This document shows, piece after piece, positions 52,440-61,904 of a stretch of 64,000 bases of DNA. Numbering within the stretch: position 1 is the stretch's first letter; each line of letters opens with the position of its first letter. A model generated the notes under the pieces. The model was given only the letters and a program-made list of their open reading frames with translations, was not told the DNA's origin and ran no database searches. The DNA is taken from positions 1-64,000 of the forward strand of contig NZ_PIRO01000005.1 in the NCBI RefSeq assembly GCF_003048905.1, in the 5' to 3' direction. This DNA comes from Campylobacter concisus. Lineage in GTDB: Bacteria; Campylobacterota; Campylobacteria; Campylobacterales; Campylobacteraceae. The position numbers were made by a program, and so were the translations under genes.

Positions 52440-54296
52440 ATGAGCGCCGCAAAAGACTCTTTTTCTCAGATAGAAGAGCTTTTCGCTGAAAATGCAAAAG
52501 GCTTTTTGACATACGAAAAATTAGTAAAATTATTAGACAAAGCTCCGACAGCTACGATAGTAAAAAAGATAGAACAACTAGCAAAAACAAACAAAGTCCA
52601 GCTCATCACATCTGCTGAGGCTGCAAAGCTTAGAAATTTAGCTGATGCTAAAAAGCGCCAAGAAAACGCTCAAAAAAGTGATCAAGATATCGACGAGGAT
52701 CTCGATCTTTCAGGCGAAAGTGACCTTTTAGAGTGGTCAAGGTCAGATAGTCCAGTGAGGATGTATCTAAGAGAGATGGGTCAGATCGCGCTTCTTACAA
52801 AAGATGAGGAAGTTGAGATCAGCAAAAGGATTGAGCTTGGCGAAGATATCATTATCGATGCATTTTGTTCTGTGCCATTTTTGATTGACTTCATACTTGA
52901 TTATAAAGAGCCACTAATCAATAGGGAGCGCCGTGTAAAAGAGCTTTTTAAGAGCTTTGAAGACGAGAGTGAAAACGAAGAGAATGAAGACAGCGAAGAC
53001 GATATAGACGAGGAAGATGAAGAAAACGAAGAGAACGAAACTCCTAAAAAATCAGCCAAAAACGATAAACGCGCTGAAAAAGTTATAGAGAGTTTCAAGG
53101 CCCTCGAAAAGGCAAAAAAAGAGTGGCTAAAGACTGCAAACAAACAAGATAAAGTTGAGAGCGATGACACAGCTTCAAAGATGACTCTTGCATTTAAAAA
53201 GAAAATTTTAAAAGAGAAGCTAATGGATCTTGGCCCAACAAGTAAGTTAATTAGCGAGATCGTAAAATCAATGGAGACAGCGCTAAAAAGTGATGATGAA
53301 TTTGACAGAGAGCTAAAACGCTTGGAGTATCGCTTACCGATGTTTAGCGACGAGCTTAAGAAAAATCACAAAAGTATCTTAAAAGATATCATCAAGCTTA
53401 GTAAGGAGGAGATCGCAGCTCGTGTGCCAGAAGCTACAATGGTCTCAACTTATGTCGAGATCAAAAAGCTATTTACTACAAAAGAGGCGAGCAAGCAAGG
53501 CTTTGATCTTGAGCCAACAAGGCTAAAAGAAATTTTAGAGCAGATCAAACGTGGAAAGAAAATTTCTGACGAGGCAAAAGCCAGAATGGCTAAGTCAAAC
53601 CTCCGTCTAGTTGTAAGTATCGCAAAACGCTATACAAACAGGGGTTTGCCATTTTTAGATCTTATCCAAGAGGGCAACATCGGCCTTATGAAAGCAGTTG
53701 ATAAATTTGAATATAGAAAAGGCTATAAATTTTCAACCTACGCCACATGGTGGATCCGCCAGGCTATCTCGCGTGCGATCGCCGATCAGGCAAGGACGAT
53801 TAGGATACCTATCCACATGATAGAGACAATAAATCGTATCAACAAAATAAACCGCAAATACCTCCAAGAAGAAGGTAAAGAGCCTGATGTAAGCGTTATC
53901 GCAAAAGAGGTTGGACTAAGTGTTGATAAGGTAAAACAAGTCATCAAGATCACAAAAGAGCCTATCAGCCTTGAAGCTCCGATCGCAAACGAAGAAGACG
54001 GTAAATTTGGAGATTTTGTTGAGGATAAAAGCTCACTTTCTCCGATAGAGCAAATTTTAAAAAGTGACCTTAGAGAGCAAATTGACGATGTGCTTTCACA
54101 GCTAAATGAGCGCGAGAAAGCTGTCATCTCAATGAGATTTGGTCTACTAGAAGATGAGAGCGACCGCACACTTGAAGAGATCGGTAAGGCACTAAACGTC
54201 ACTCGCGAGCGTGTTCGCCAGATAGAAAGCTCAGCTATCAAAAAACTAAAACACCCAAAAGTCGGTAGAAAACTTAAAAACTACATTGAGGGCTAA
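52440..54296 (+). CDS. rpoD: RNA polymerase primary sigma factor RpoD (sigma-70)
   Basis: RpoD directs core polymerase to housekeeping promoters. The 618-residue protein has a region 1.1-like N-terminus, region 1.2 ([17 protein letters not shown], read here as [15 protein letters not shown]), a non-conserved acidic insert (about 170-215, dominated by Glu/Asp), and regions 2.1-2.4 ([56 protein letters not shown]). Region 4.2 ([20 protein letters not shown]) is also clear. It ends [11 protein letters not shown] terminator hairpin follows directly. The long acidic insert between 1.2 and 2 is usual in the family but variable. Confidence 0.97.
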   Translation: MSAAKDSFSQIEELFAENAKGFLTYEKLVKLLDKAPTATIVKKIEQLAKTNKVQLITSAEAAKLRNLADAKKRQENAQKSDQDIDEDLDLSGESDLLEWSRSDSPVRMYLREMGQIALLTKDEEVEISKRIELGEDIIIDAFCSVPFLIDFILDYKEPLINRERRVKELFKSFEDESENEENEDSEDDIDEEDEENEENETPKKSAKNDKRAEKVIESFKALEKAKKEWLKTANKQDKVESDDTASKMTLAFKKKILKEKLMDLGPTSKLISEIVKSMETALKSDDEFDRELKRLEYRLPMFSDELKKNHKSILKDIIKLSKEEIAARVPEATMVSTYVEIKKLFTTKEASKQGFDLEPTRLKEILEQIKRGKKISDEAKARMAKSNLRLVVSIAKRYTNRGLPFLDLIQEGNIGLMKAVDKFEYRKGYKFSTYATWWIRQAISRAIADQARTIRIPIHMIETINRINKINRKYLQEEGKEPDVSVIAKEVGLSVDKVKQVIKITKEPISLEAPIANEEDGKFGDFVEDKSSLSPIEQILKSDLREQIDDVLSQLNEREKAVISMRFGLLEDESDRTLEEIGKALNVTRERVRQIESSAIKKLKHPKVGRKLKNYIEG

Positions 54297-54310
54297 AAAG
54301 CCCTTTTTTC
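54290..54310 (+). terminator. Terminator after rpoD
   Basis: GGGCT-AAAA-AGCCC followed by TTTTTTC starts within the last codons of rpoD. A short stem but a perfect 5-bp match with a good T run. Confidence 0.75.
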
Positions 54311-54504
54311 TTTTGGATATTTTCCTTAAGACTTTCTCTTTAGCTTTATAAAATTTAAAAATTTTTTTAGCAACAAATTTCACTAACAATCTACATTGAT
54401 TTTATTATTGAAAGGCTGGATTCAGCCCTCATTTAGCCATTAGACCAACTTAAAAATACAAAGAACTTAATATTTTTTTAAAGAATAAAGTTAGATAAAA
54501 AGTA

Positions 54505-54529
54505 TTTTACCGGCGCAAGACCGGTAAAA
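54505..54529 (-). terminator. Terminator after flaC
   Basis: TTTTACCGG and CCGGTAAAA form a perfect 9-bp stem with a 7-base loop, 2 bp past the flaC stop. T-rich tails on both sides allow termination in either direction. Confidence 0.85.
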
Positions 54530-54531
54530 AT

Positions 54532-55287
54532 TTATTCAGCTAGAAGTTTATCTAGTTTTGCAGCCAAGCTCGTAGTATCGTGAGCTTTAGCTAAGCTCGT
54601 AGCATGAAGTTTTAAATTTACTTGTAAATTTTCTTCCAAGCTCTTTGCGATATCACTACTATCAAGGTTCTCTACACTATTAGCATTTGCCACGCTCCTT
54701 GCGGCTAGAGCATTTATGCCTCTAAATACAGCATTTTGTGTTGATCCGATCTCTGAGCGAAGTGAATTTATATTTTTTAAAATTTCACCTGTATTTGAGC
54801 CGTCATCTTTTACATTTAAAAGAGCATTTGTGCCCAAATTTATATTTTTTGTGCTCTCACCTGTAAAAAATCCAAGCTCAGCATCAAATACGTTTTTACC
54901 GTTAAATTTAGCCTCTTTTACGCTATCATTCATAGCATTTCTTAGTGCGTTGATTTCGCCCTTTATGCCTTTTTGTTCATTTGCTGAGAGAGTAGGATTT
55001 GTAAGCTTACTTGAAAGTTCGCCTATTCTATCTGTGCTTTTACTTAAATTTAAAAGTGTTGAGTCAGCGATTTGAAGCATACCGATCATATCGTTTGCAT
55101 TTGCCAAACCTTCGTTCAAGACATTTGTTTGTGAAAGCAAACTCTCTGCGATCTGCAAATTTGCACCTGATGCTTTGATCTCGCTGTTTGCAGAGATAGC
55201 ATTTAGCGCTTTCTTCTCGCTATTTTTTGCTTGATCTAAATAATAGTTTCCTGAAGCCTGGTTTGCAGTATAAGTTCCTAACTTCAT
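54532..55287 (-). CDS. flaC: FlaC-like secreted flagellin homologue
   Basis: The 251-residue protein resembles the flagellin N- and C-terminal coiled-coil domains with a short middle and no surface D2/D3 region. It has an N-terminal NSEKKALNAISANSEIK, ANANDMIGMLQIADSTLLNL, then NGKNVFDAELGFF and a C-terminal LRSEIGSTQNAVFRGINALA. In C. jejuni, FlaC (249 residues) is secreted through the flagellar apparatus, binds epithelial cells and modulates TLR5 signalling. Length and pattern agree. It starts MKLGTYTANQASGNYYLDQA without a classical signal peptide. A hairpin terminator follows, so it is monocistronic. Confidence 0.85.
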   Translation of the reverse strand: MKLGTYTANQASGNYYLDQAKNSEKKALNAISANSEIKASGANLQIAESLLSQTNVLNEGLANANDMIGMLQIADSTLLNLSKSTDRIGELSSKLTNPTLSANEQKGIKGEINALRNAMNDSVKEAKFNGKNVFDAELGFFTGESTKNINLGTNALLNVKDDGSNTGEILKNINSLRSEIGSTQNAVFRGINALAARSVANANSVENLDSSDIAKSLEENLQVNLKLHATSLAKAHDTTSLAAKLDKLLAE

Positions 55288-55371
55288 AACAACTCCTTTT
55301 TAATAATTCGCTATGGATTCTACTATAAATTCTATAAAAAGTTGCAAAATCTCTATAAAATCCATTTTTCT

Positions 55372-56664
55372 TTACTCTTCTAGTCTCACTGCAACTGATT
55401 TTTTATGAGCGGTTAGCCCCTCAGCTTCAGCTAGCTGCATGCATGATTTGCCAAGATGCATGATACCTTTTCTACTCACTGAAATGATCGAGCTTCGCTT
55501 CATGAAATTTTCAACTCCAAGCGGCGAGTAAAATCTCGCACTTCCGCCAGTTGGCAATGTGTGATTTGGTCCAGCGATATAATCTCCCATCGCTTCAGGC
55601 GTAAAGTGTCCAAAAAATATAGCGCCCGCATGAGTCACATCATCAATATAACTTAAAGCATCGTTTGTAGCGATCTCTAGGTGCTCAACAGCAAGCTCAT
55701 TCATGAGAGCAAAACACTCTTTTAAATCTCTTGCCACTATTATTGCAGCTTTATTTCTTATGCTTGCACTTGCGATCGGCTCACGTTTTAGTGTCTTTAG
55801 CTCATCTTCAATGTGTCTTTGCACAGCCCTTGCAAAAGCCTCTACCGGTGTTATCAAAAAGGCACTTGCGATCTCGTCGTGCTCAGCTTGAGAGAGCATA
55901 TCAATAGCTATGTGGCGAGAATCGGCACTATCATCAGCGATGACGCCTATCTCGCTTGGACCAGCGATCATATCAATATTTACGTCGCCATAAACTAGCT
56001 TTTTAGCAGTCGCTACGTAGATATTGCCAGGTCCTGTGATGACATCAACTTTTGGTACTGTTTCAGTTCCGTATGCCATCGCCGCGATCGCGCTTGCACC
56101 GCCTATTTTAAAGGCTGTTTTTATGCCACAAAGGTGCATTGCCGCAAGAAGTAAGGTATTTACCTTGCCATTTGGCGCTGGAGTGCACACTACGATCTCT
56201 TTTACGCCAGCTACGATCGCTGGGATTGCATTCATAAGAAGTGAGCTAGGATAAGCTGCTTTACCACCTGGGATATAAAGGCCAGCGCGGTCAACCGCTG
56301 TGTATTTTGCACCAAGCAAGATATCATGCTCATCTTTATATGTCCAGTCACTTGGCTTTGTGCGCTCGTGATAGCTTTTTATCCTATCGTGAGCTGAATT
56401 TAAAGCCACTCTTAGGGCGTTATCTAGCGAATTATAGGCCGCTTCCATCTCTTTTACGTCGATTATTATGTCGTTTTTGCTTGTGACATTAAATTTATCA
56501 AATTTGCTTATCTGGGTAAAAAGCGCGCTATCACCATCTTTTCTTATCTCGTCTATGATACCTGTAACCACTGGCATCACGGCACTCATGTCATTGTCGC
56601 TTCGCCTAACAAGCTGCGAAAATTTACTCTCAAAGTCAGCGTCGCTGCTGTGTAAAAACTTCAT
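55372..56664 (-). CDS. hisD: Histidinol dehydrogenase
   Basis: HisD converts histidinol to histidine in two NAD+-dependent oxidations, the last step of histidine synthesis. The 430-residue protein has GLYIPGGKAAYPSSLLMNAI, VITGPGNIYVATAKKLVYG, the zinc and catalytic block MLSQAEHDEIASAFLIT and ELAVEHLEIATN, and ends with TGGSARFYSPLGVENFMKRS. All core motifs are present. It is the last gene of a packed operon and overlaps the PLP-enzyme gene by 4 bp. Other his genes are not in the window. Confidence 0.96.
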   Translation of the reverse strand: MKFLHSSDADFESKFSQLVRRSDNDMSAVMPVVTGIIDEIRKDGDSALFTQISKFDKFNVTSKNDIIIDVKEMEAAYNSLDNALRVALNSAHDRIKSYHERTKPSDWTYKDEHDILLGAKYTAVDRAGLYIPGGKAAYPSSLLMNAIPAIVAGVKEIVVCTPAPNGKVNTLLLAAMHLCGIKTAFKIGGASAIAAMAYGTETVPKVDVITGPGNIYVATAKKLVYGDVNIDMIAGPSEIGVIADDSADSRHIAIDMLSQAEHDEIASAFLITPVEAFARAVQRHIEDELKTLKREPIASASIRNKAAIIVARDLKECFALMNELAVEHLEIATNDALSYIDDVTHAGAIFFGHFTPEAMGDYIAGPNHTLPTGGSARFYSPLGVENFMKRSSIISVSRKGIMHLGKSCMQLAEAEGLTAHKKSVAVRLEE

Positions 56665-57512
56665 TTATGATCCTTTATTTTTAGTTTTCTCTCATATCTT
56701 TGCTTTTGTGTAATGTTACCTAAAATTCCGCCCTGGTGGATATATAAAATTTCGCTACCAAGCTTGTCTAAATTTGCAAAAAGTGTCATAAAGCCCACTG
56801 GGTCGTAGACTAGGTCAAATTCTACGCCACTTTTGCACACTTCAAGCCAAATTTCATAAAGCTCTTTGTATAAATTTCCAAAATGATACTTCTTTGGGGG
56901 ATTTAAAATTTGCACTTTGCTGTTTTTATCTAGCTCGTAAATTTGCTTTTTTAGATAGTCGCTGTCCCCTACGCAAGGAGTTGTAAAAACCCTAAGATCG
57001 GTGTGCTTTGCTAGGTAGCATGCGCTTGTGCCAGTGCCTGAGGGCAAGAATATATCAGGCCTTATGCCGCTTTTTTTGCTCCACTCATTTATCTCGCGTG
57101 CCTGCGTGATAAAGCCAAGCTCAGCCTCACTCTGCGCTACGCCCTCGTTTATAAAGAGCGCGTTTTTACTCTTTGCTAGCTCCTTAGCAAATTTCTCACG
57201 CTCCTCTTTTACAAAAATTTCCATGCCATTTTCAAGTGCAAATTTGAAATTTCCAACTGGATCTTGCTCTAAATTTGAGCTAAGATGAGAGACGACGTAA
57301 TAAAATTTAAGCCCCTTTAGCTTGGCAAAAAGACTTAGGCTATACATCGCGTTTGACTGGCTTGAGCCGTGAGATACGATGGCTTTGATGCCGCCAAGAT
57401 CAGCCTTTAGAAAATACTCTAGCTTTCTTGCTTTGTTGCCGTTAAACTCGCCTAGCAGATCATCTCTTAAAAGCCAAAATTCTCGCTCTCTTAAGCGAAT
57501 TTTATCAATCAC
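56661..57512 (-). CDS. PLP-dependent ACC deaminase / D-cysteine desulfhydrase-like enzyme
   Basis: The 283-residue protein is a fold-type II PLP enzyme: the Schiff-base Lys lies in LLGEFNGNKARKLEYFL (family motif GNKxRKLE, about residue 26), followed by IKAIVSHGSSQSNAMYSLS and a phosphate-binding LPSGTGTSACYLA, standing for the usual GSGGTxAG. In related enzymes it deaminates 1-aminocyclopropane-1-carboxylate or breaks D-cysteine into pyruvate, sulfide and ammonia. The substrate is undecided. It overlaps hisD by 4 bp and the OmpA-like gene by 8 bp, so it belongs to the fba operon. Confidence 0.8.
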   Translation of the reverse strand: MIDKIRLREREFWLLRDDLLGEFNGNKARKLEYFLKADLGGIKAIVSHGSSQSNAMYSLSLFAKLKGLKFYYVVSHLSSNLEQDPVGNFKFALENGMEIFVKEEREKFAKELAKSKNALFINEGVAQSEAELGFITQAREINEWSKKSGIRPDIFLPSGTGTSACYLAKHTDLRVFTTPCVGDSDYLKKQIYELDKNSKVQILNPPKKYHFGNLYKELYEIWLEVCKSGVEFDLVYDPVGFMTLFANLDKLGSEILYIHQGGILGNITQKQRYERKLKIKDHK

Positions 57513-58596
57513 CCTTAAACTCCAAAAATTTCTCTATCTCGTTGATAGCCTCTTTGTTTGAGAGTGAAAATTTGATCTCGATGCGCCTTGAAGCGTCCTT
57601 GTCCTCGGCTCCGTCTTTAAAAACTAGCTCGTTGTAGCTTCGGCCACTTGCGACAAGCAGCTTTCTAAGGCGTGCATCGTCGCTAAATGAGTTTATAAAC
57701 TCCATCACCGCGTAGGCTCTTTTTTGTGAAAGCTCTAGGTTATAAATATAGCTTCCGTCGCTATCTGTAAAGCCTTCGATTATGATTTGATCAATATTTG
57801 ATGCGATATCTTTATCATTTAAAAGCACGTCAAAATACTTACTAAGCGTGGCCTTTAACTCCTCTTTGACCTCTTCTTTTAAGACCGCACTACCCTTATC
57901 AAAAAGCACTGATGAGCTAAGCTTTAGCGCACCTGAGTTTGGATCAATCTCGATGCTTGAGCCAAGCCTATCCTTTAGGGCTGAGATCACTTTTACTCTG
58001 ATGCCGGTTAAATTTTTAACTCTATCGCGAGTGACGTTTAGATCCCTTAAAAGCTCGTCGTATCTAGCCTCTCTTTGGCTCACTTGCTCGAGCAAAAAGG
58101 CAATCTTGGCTAAATTTTTCTCACTGTTTTCGTTTGCGTCACTAAGCGCTCTATCTTTTGATGAAATTTCATCATTTAGCACGATCATCTTTTGATTTAG
58201 ATCAAAAATGCTAGCATTTAGCTCTTTTATGCTCGCATTTGCATCTTTATTTTCATCTATAAGCTGGGCTAGTTTTTCTTTTAGGGCGTCTATTTGAATG
58301 ACAAAAATTTCATTTGATTTTTTTAAATTTATGTTTTCGTCGCTTATCTTTGAAAGCTCACTTTTTAGTGCTTCATTTAGCTCTTCAAGGGTGAAATTTT
58401 TACCCTGGGCGTCTTTTAAATTTGCTAGTGCTGCGATGATGGCTTGCTCTTTATTTTCAAGAGTATTTTGAGTTAGGACGTATTTTACGACGACAGCACC
58501 TATTAGTAGCATAAAAACAAAGAGTAGACCCGCCATCAAGTCCGCGTACGAAACCCAAAAGCTCGATTGATCTTCGTTATTTTTGTTTATTTTCAT
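57505..58596 (-). CDS. MotB/ZorB-like OmpA-family membrane protein
   Basis: The 363-residue protein has one membrane helix with a MotB-like charged residue, WVSYADLMAGLLFVFMLLIG (Asp near residue 18). A long coiled coil (about 45-200) follows, rich in Glu/Lys/Leu heptads, and then a C-terminal OmpA peptidoglycan-binding domain with IIEGFTDSDGSYIYNLELSQ and RAYAVMEFI. This is the architecture of MotB and of the Zorya protein ZorB. Overlap of 4 bp with the MotA-like gene shows that they are made as a pair. In C. jejuni the equivalent pair follows fba; function is not known to me. Confidence 0.85.
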   Translation of the reverse strand: MKINKNNEDQSSFWVSYADLMAGLLFVFMLLIGAVVVKYVLTQNTLENKEQAIIAALANLKDAQGKNFTLEELNEALKSELSKISDENINLKKSNEIFVIQIDALKEKLAQLIDENKDANASIKELNASIFDLNQKMIVLNDEISSKDRALSDANENSEKNLAKIAFLLEQVSQREARYDELLRDLNVTRDRVKNLTGIRVKVISALKDRLGSSIEIDPNSGALKLSSSVLFDKGSAVLKEEVKEELKATLSKYFDVLLNDKDIASNIDQIIIEGFTDSDGSYIYNLELSQKRAYAVMEFINSFSDDARLRKLLVASGRSYNELVFKDGAEDKDASRRIEIKFSLSNKEAINEIEKFLEFKGD

Positions 58597-59906
58597 TGCA
58601 CTAGATTTTCGATTTTTTCTATTACAGAATTTGCTTCTTTATCGATCTCGTCTATGTTCTTCTTAAGCTCAGCAATGAGGCTCTCACGCTCTTTTTCTCG
58701 CTCCAAGTTCCTGCCCTCTTGCTCATATGCTGCCTTAAATATCGTCGCACTCTCCACGAGCGAGGCTCTAAATTCCTTTAGTGCGTCGTTTTGCTCTTTC
58801 ATCAAAGAGAGAGAAAATTCTCTTAAAACCTTGTCAAAACTCTTTATAGTCTGCTCAAATTTTATCTGGCTCTCTTTTGTGGCGTTTAAATTTCTACTAA
58901 AAATTTCGCCAAGCTTTGCATGCTCGGTTAAAATTTTAACCTCCATATCTTTAAAGGCATTAGAAAACGCGCTTACTGCCTTTAGCATATCAGAGTGGAT
59001 TTTTACAAATTCATCTTGTTTTAGGCTAGCTTCATTTAGCATTTTAAGGTTTGCACTAAGCTCAGCCTTGCTTTGATTTATGATATTTTTCTCTATTTCG
59101 CAAAGCTCTTTTAGTCTGTCAAATTTTTCATTTACCTGATCGTTTAAATTTCTTAAAAATTTATCATCAAGCACCATTTTAAAAGCGTCATGACTATCTT
59201 TAAAGTAGCCAACAGATGCTTTCATAAAATTTGCATTTAGTTCATTTTCCTGCCAGAAAAACTCACGGCTTAGCTCTTTTTGCTCGCTGTAAAATCTCTC
59301 AAATTTGCTAATGCCTATCTTTTCAAAAAACATCCACCAAAGCGCTAAAAATATGCCGTAAATCGATACATAAAATGCCGTAGACACGCCATTTAACAGT
59401 ATAGCGATCTCTTTTTCAAGGCCGTTTGCAGTGCTTGAGCTAAAGCTTGGCATAGAAATAGCGATACTAATAAATGTGCCTAAAATTCCAAGCATAGGAA
59501 AGACTGCTTGACCGATGTTTGCTAGGTTGTCATTTCTAAAATTTCTTGTATAGCTCTCAAAAAAATCTTCAAATTTAGCGTTTGCCTTTTTGACGTTTGA
59601 AATTTCAAAGAGATGCGAGATGATAAATTCTTTTAGCCTTATCTTGTAGTCTTTGGCATTTGCTAAGAAATTTGAGTAAGCGACCAAAGCGCTGTGACGT
59701 GAAAAGATAAAAGCGACAAAGAGTATAACGCCCATCATCACGATGGTGTGAAGCTTCATCTGAAAATTTATAACGCCAAGATACGCTAGTATCGCCAAGA
59801 TGTAGATAGCTAAAGGGATAAAGATAACTTTAAAAAAGACAAAGAAAGAGTGAGCTTGGCGCTCTTTTGGTACGCTTAGCTCACTAAAATCATTTTGATT
59901 TTGCAT
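58593..59906 (-). CDS. MotA/TolQ/ExbB-like proton-channel protein with long coiled tail (ZorA-like)
   Basis: The 437-residue protein has two N-terminal membrane helices (about 28-48 and 53-72), a cytoplasmic loop, two more helices in the TolQ/ExbB domain (ANIGQAVFPMLGILGTFISI at about 130-150 and LLNGVSTAFYVSIYGIFLAL at 168-188), and a tail of about 240 residues predicted as coiled coil. It matches the MotA/TolQ family but with a far longer tail, as in ZorA. It begins 4 bp after fba and overlaps its OmpA partner. Probably an inner-membrane stator driven by ion flow; what it drives is unknown. No ZorC, ZorD or ZorE gene is present. Confidence 0.82.
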   Translation of the reverse strand: MQNQNDFSELSVPKERQAHSFFVFFKVIFIPLAIYILAILAYLGVINFQMKLHTIVMMGVILFVAFIFSRHSALVAYSNFLANAKDYKIRLKEFIISHLFEISNVKKANAKFEDFFESYTRNFRNDNLANIGQAVFPMLGILGTFISIAISMPSFSSSTANGLEKEIAILLNGVSTAFYVSIYGIFLALWWMFFEKIGISKFERFYSEQKELSREFFWQENELNANFMKASVGYFKDSHDAFKMVLDDKFLRNLNDQVNEKFDRLKELCEIEKNIINQSKAELSANLKMLNEASLKQDEFVKIHSDMLKAVSAFSNAFKDMEVKILTEHAKLGEIFSRNLNATKESQIKFEQTIKSFDKVLREFSLSLMKEQNDALKEFRASLVESATIFKAAYEQEGRNLEREKERESLIAELKKNIDEIDKEANSVIEKIENLVQ

Positions 59907-59910
59907 AGGA

Positions 59911-60975
59911 TTAGTTCCTATTTAGGCAGTTTAAGTCGCTAAAAGCAGTCTGAAGACGCTTAACCATGCTCTCCTCGCCACTTCTTAGCCATTTCCTTGG
60001 ATCGTAGTATTTTTTATTTGGCTTATCATCGCCCTCTGGGTTGCCGATCTGACCTTGCAAGTATGCTCTATTTTTAGCCTCATACTCACGCACGCCGTCC
60101 CAGAAAGCCCACTGCGTATCAGTGTCAATGTTCATCTTGATAACGCCGTAACTTACAGCATTTTTGATATCTTTTAGCTCGCTGCCACTACCGCCATGAA
60201 ATACAAAATTTACAGGCTTGTCACTTTTTGTATTAAATTTCTTTGCCACATAGGCTTGTGAGTTTTTAAGAATTTCTGGTCTTAGCACGACATTGCCCGG
60301 TTTATAGACACCATGAACGTTGCCAAAACTGGCTGCGATGCTAAATTTATCGCTTATCTTGCTTAGTCTTTCATAAGCAAGCGCGACATCTTCTGGCTGA
60401 GTGTAAAGAAGTGCGTTATCAACGCTTGTGTTATCTACGCCATCTTCTTCGCCACCAGTGACGCCAAGCTCGATCTCAAGGCTAATACCAAGCTCGCTAA
60501 GCTCTTTTAGATACTTCTCGCACGTGCTTAAATTTTCATTGATATTCTCTTCGCTAAGATCAAGCATGTGAGAGCTAAAAAGTGGCACGCCGTGAGTTTT
60601 TTTATACTCATGACTTGCTTTTACTAGCTCATCTATCCAAGGTAAAAGCTTTCTAGCAGCATGGTCTGTATGTAAAATGACTGGCACGCCATAAGCTTTG
60701 GCTAGCAAATGAACATGCTTTGCTCCAGCGATCGCACCAAGAACGGCTGCATTTTCGCAGGCTTTACCAGCGTAAAAACCTGCACCGCCATTACTAAACT
60801 GAACGATAACAGGCGAGTTAGCAACCTTTGCCGCTTCTAAAACAGCATTTACTGAGTCGCTGCCTACGACATTTACAGCAGGTATTGCAAAACCTTGCTC
60901 TTTGGCATAAGCATAAAGTTTTGTTACATCATCTCCGCTTAAAACACCAGGTTTTACGATATCTAAAACGCCCAT
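59911..60975 (-). CDS. fba: Class II fructose-bisphosphate aldolase
   Basis: This zinc-dependent enzyme cleaves or forms fructose-1,6-bisphosphate; Campylobacter lacks a working upper glycolysis, so it serves mainly gluconeogenesis. The 354-residue protein begins MGVLDIVKPGVLSGDDVTKL, has the zinc ligands in VILHTDHAARKLLPWIDEL, then EIELGVTGGEEDGVD, GNVHGVYKPG, VFHGGSGS and NIDTDTQWAFWDG. I start at the ATG at 60975, with GGAGG 5 bp before; a TTG four codons upstream lies in that ribosome site. It follows peb4 by 15 bp. Confidence 0.96.
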   Translation of the reverse strand: MGVLDIVKPGVLSGDDVTKLYAYAKEQGFAIPAVNVVGSDSVNAVLEAAKVANSPVIVQFSNGGAGFYAGKACENAAVLGAIAGAKHVHLLAKAYGVPVILHTDHAARKLLPWIDELVKASHEYKKTHGVPLFSSHMLDLSEENINENLSTCEKYLKELSELGISLEIELGVTGGEEDGVDNTSVDNALLYTQPEDVALAYERLSKISDKFSIAASFGNVHGVYKPGNVVLRPEILKNSQAYVAKKFNTKSDKPVNFVFHGGSGSELKDIKNAVSYGVIKMNIDTDTQWAFWDGVREYEAKNRAYLQGQIGNPEGDDKPNKKYYDPRKWLRSGEESMVKRLQTAFSDLNCLNRN

Positions 60976-60990
60976 TTTATCCTCCAAATT

Positions 60991-61809
60991 TTATTTGTAT
61001 TCTATCTTTGCTTTTTGGCGTAGAGCTTCACTTTTTTGTCTAACAGCAGCTTGGAATTTCTCCATTTTTACAGCTTGCTCAATCTCTGGTTTTGCTTGTT
61101 CAAAGCTTACAGTGCCAGCAGCTTTGCCATCTTCTTTTAAGATAACATGGTAGCCAAACTGAGTTTTAACTGGCTTAGTTGAAACTGTGCCATTAGCCAT
61201 TGAAAATGCTGCGTCTGCAAAAGGTTTTACCATTTGGCTTTGACCAAACCAGCCAAGCTCGCCACCGTGTGCTGCTGAGCCTTTGTCGATTGATTTTTGG
61301 CTTGCTAGCTCTACAAATTTCTTAGTTAGCGCCTCGCCTTTTAAATTTTTAAGTTGAGCGATGATGTCGTTTGCTGTTTTCTCATCTTCAACTAGGATAT
61401 GTCTTGCTTTTGCTTGAGCTGGCTCATTCATACTTGCTTTATTTTTATTGTAAAAATCTTTTAGTTCGTTATCACTTACTTTTATGCCATCAAAAAGCTT
61501 TCTCATATAAAGCTCAACTGCAATACCTTCTTGCGCTGCTTTTACGGCTTTGATGTACTCTACATCTTTTTCGATACCGCTTGACTTAGCATCTTTTAAA
61601 AGAAGTTTTCTATTTATTAGATCGTCGATAATACGTTTTTTCTCATTTGGTTGAAGCTTGCTAGCGTCAAATCCTGGCATAGCTGCTGACAAAAGGCTTG
61701 AAATATCGCTATCACTTATAGCATCACCATCAACTGTTGCAACTACTGCTGCATTTAGAGTAACAGCTGCTGCTAAACTTAAAACTGCTGGAAACAAAAA
61801 TTTTTTCAT
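60991..61809 (-). CDS. peb4: Periplasmic PPIase/chaperone PEB4 (Cbf2)
   Basis: PEB4 is a SurA-like peptidyl-prolyl isomerase and outer-membrane protein chaperone, once named as an adhesin. The 272-residue protein has a signal peptide (MKKFLFPAVLSLAAAVTLNA), an N-terminal SurA-like helical part with LKDAKSSGIEKDVEYIKAV, and a parvulin domain (about 130-230) with ARHILVEDEKTANDIIAQL, GGELGWFGQSQMVKPFADA and VKTQFGYHVIL. Length agrees with C. jejuni PEB4 (273). The order peb4 - fba and the opposite nth are as in C. jejuni. A good -10 box precedes it. Confidence 0.95.
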   Translation of the reverse strand: MKKFLFPAVLSLAAAVTLNAAVVATVDGDAISDSDISSLLSAAMPGFDASKLQPNEKKRIIDDLINRKLLLKDAKSSGIEKDVEYIKAVKAAQEGIAVELYMRKLFDGIKVSDNELKDFYNKNKASMNEPAQAKARHILVEDEKTANDIIAQLKNLKGEALTKKFVELASQKSIDKGSAAHGGELGWFGQSQMVKPFADAAFSMANGTVSTKPVKTQFGYHVILKEDGKAAGTVSFEQAKPEIEQAVKMEKFQAAVRQKSEALRQKAKIEYK

Positions 61810-61843
61810 ATAAATCCTTTAAAAAATTGATTTTATGGGCAAG

Positions 61844-61849
61844 ATTATA
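61844..61849 (-). promoter_or_regulatory. Sigma-70 -10 box of the peb4-fba operon
   Basis: TATAAT on the minus strand (in GATATAATCTT), 34 bp before the peb4 start. It probably drives peb4 through hisD. Confidence 0.65.
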
Positions 61850-61904
61850 TCAAATAAAGCGATAACTTTTCATTTAACTTAAGAAAATAAGGTAAAATAC
61901 GAAA

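Noticed and set aside
54413..54426. GGCTG-gatt-CAGCC hairpin between rpoD and flaC as an sRNA or terminator
   Set aside because: The stem is only five pairs, has no T run and no promoter that I could support.
57505..59906. A complete Zorya defence system
   Set aside because: Only ZorA- and ZorB-like genes are present; neighbours are fba, a PLP enzyme and hisD, with no helicase or nuclease effector.
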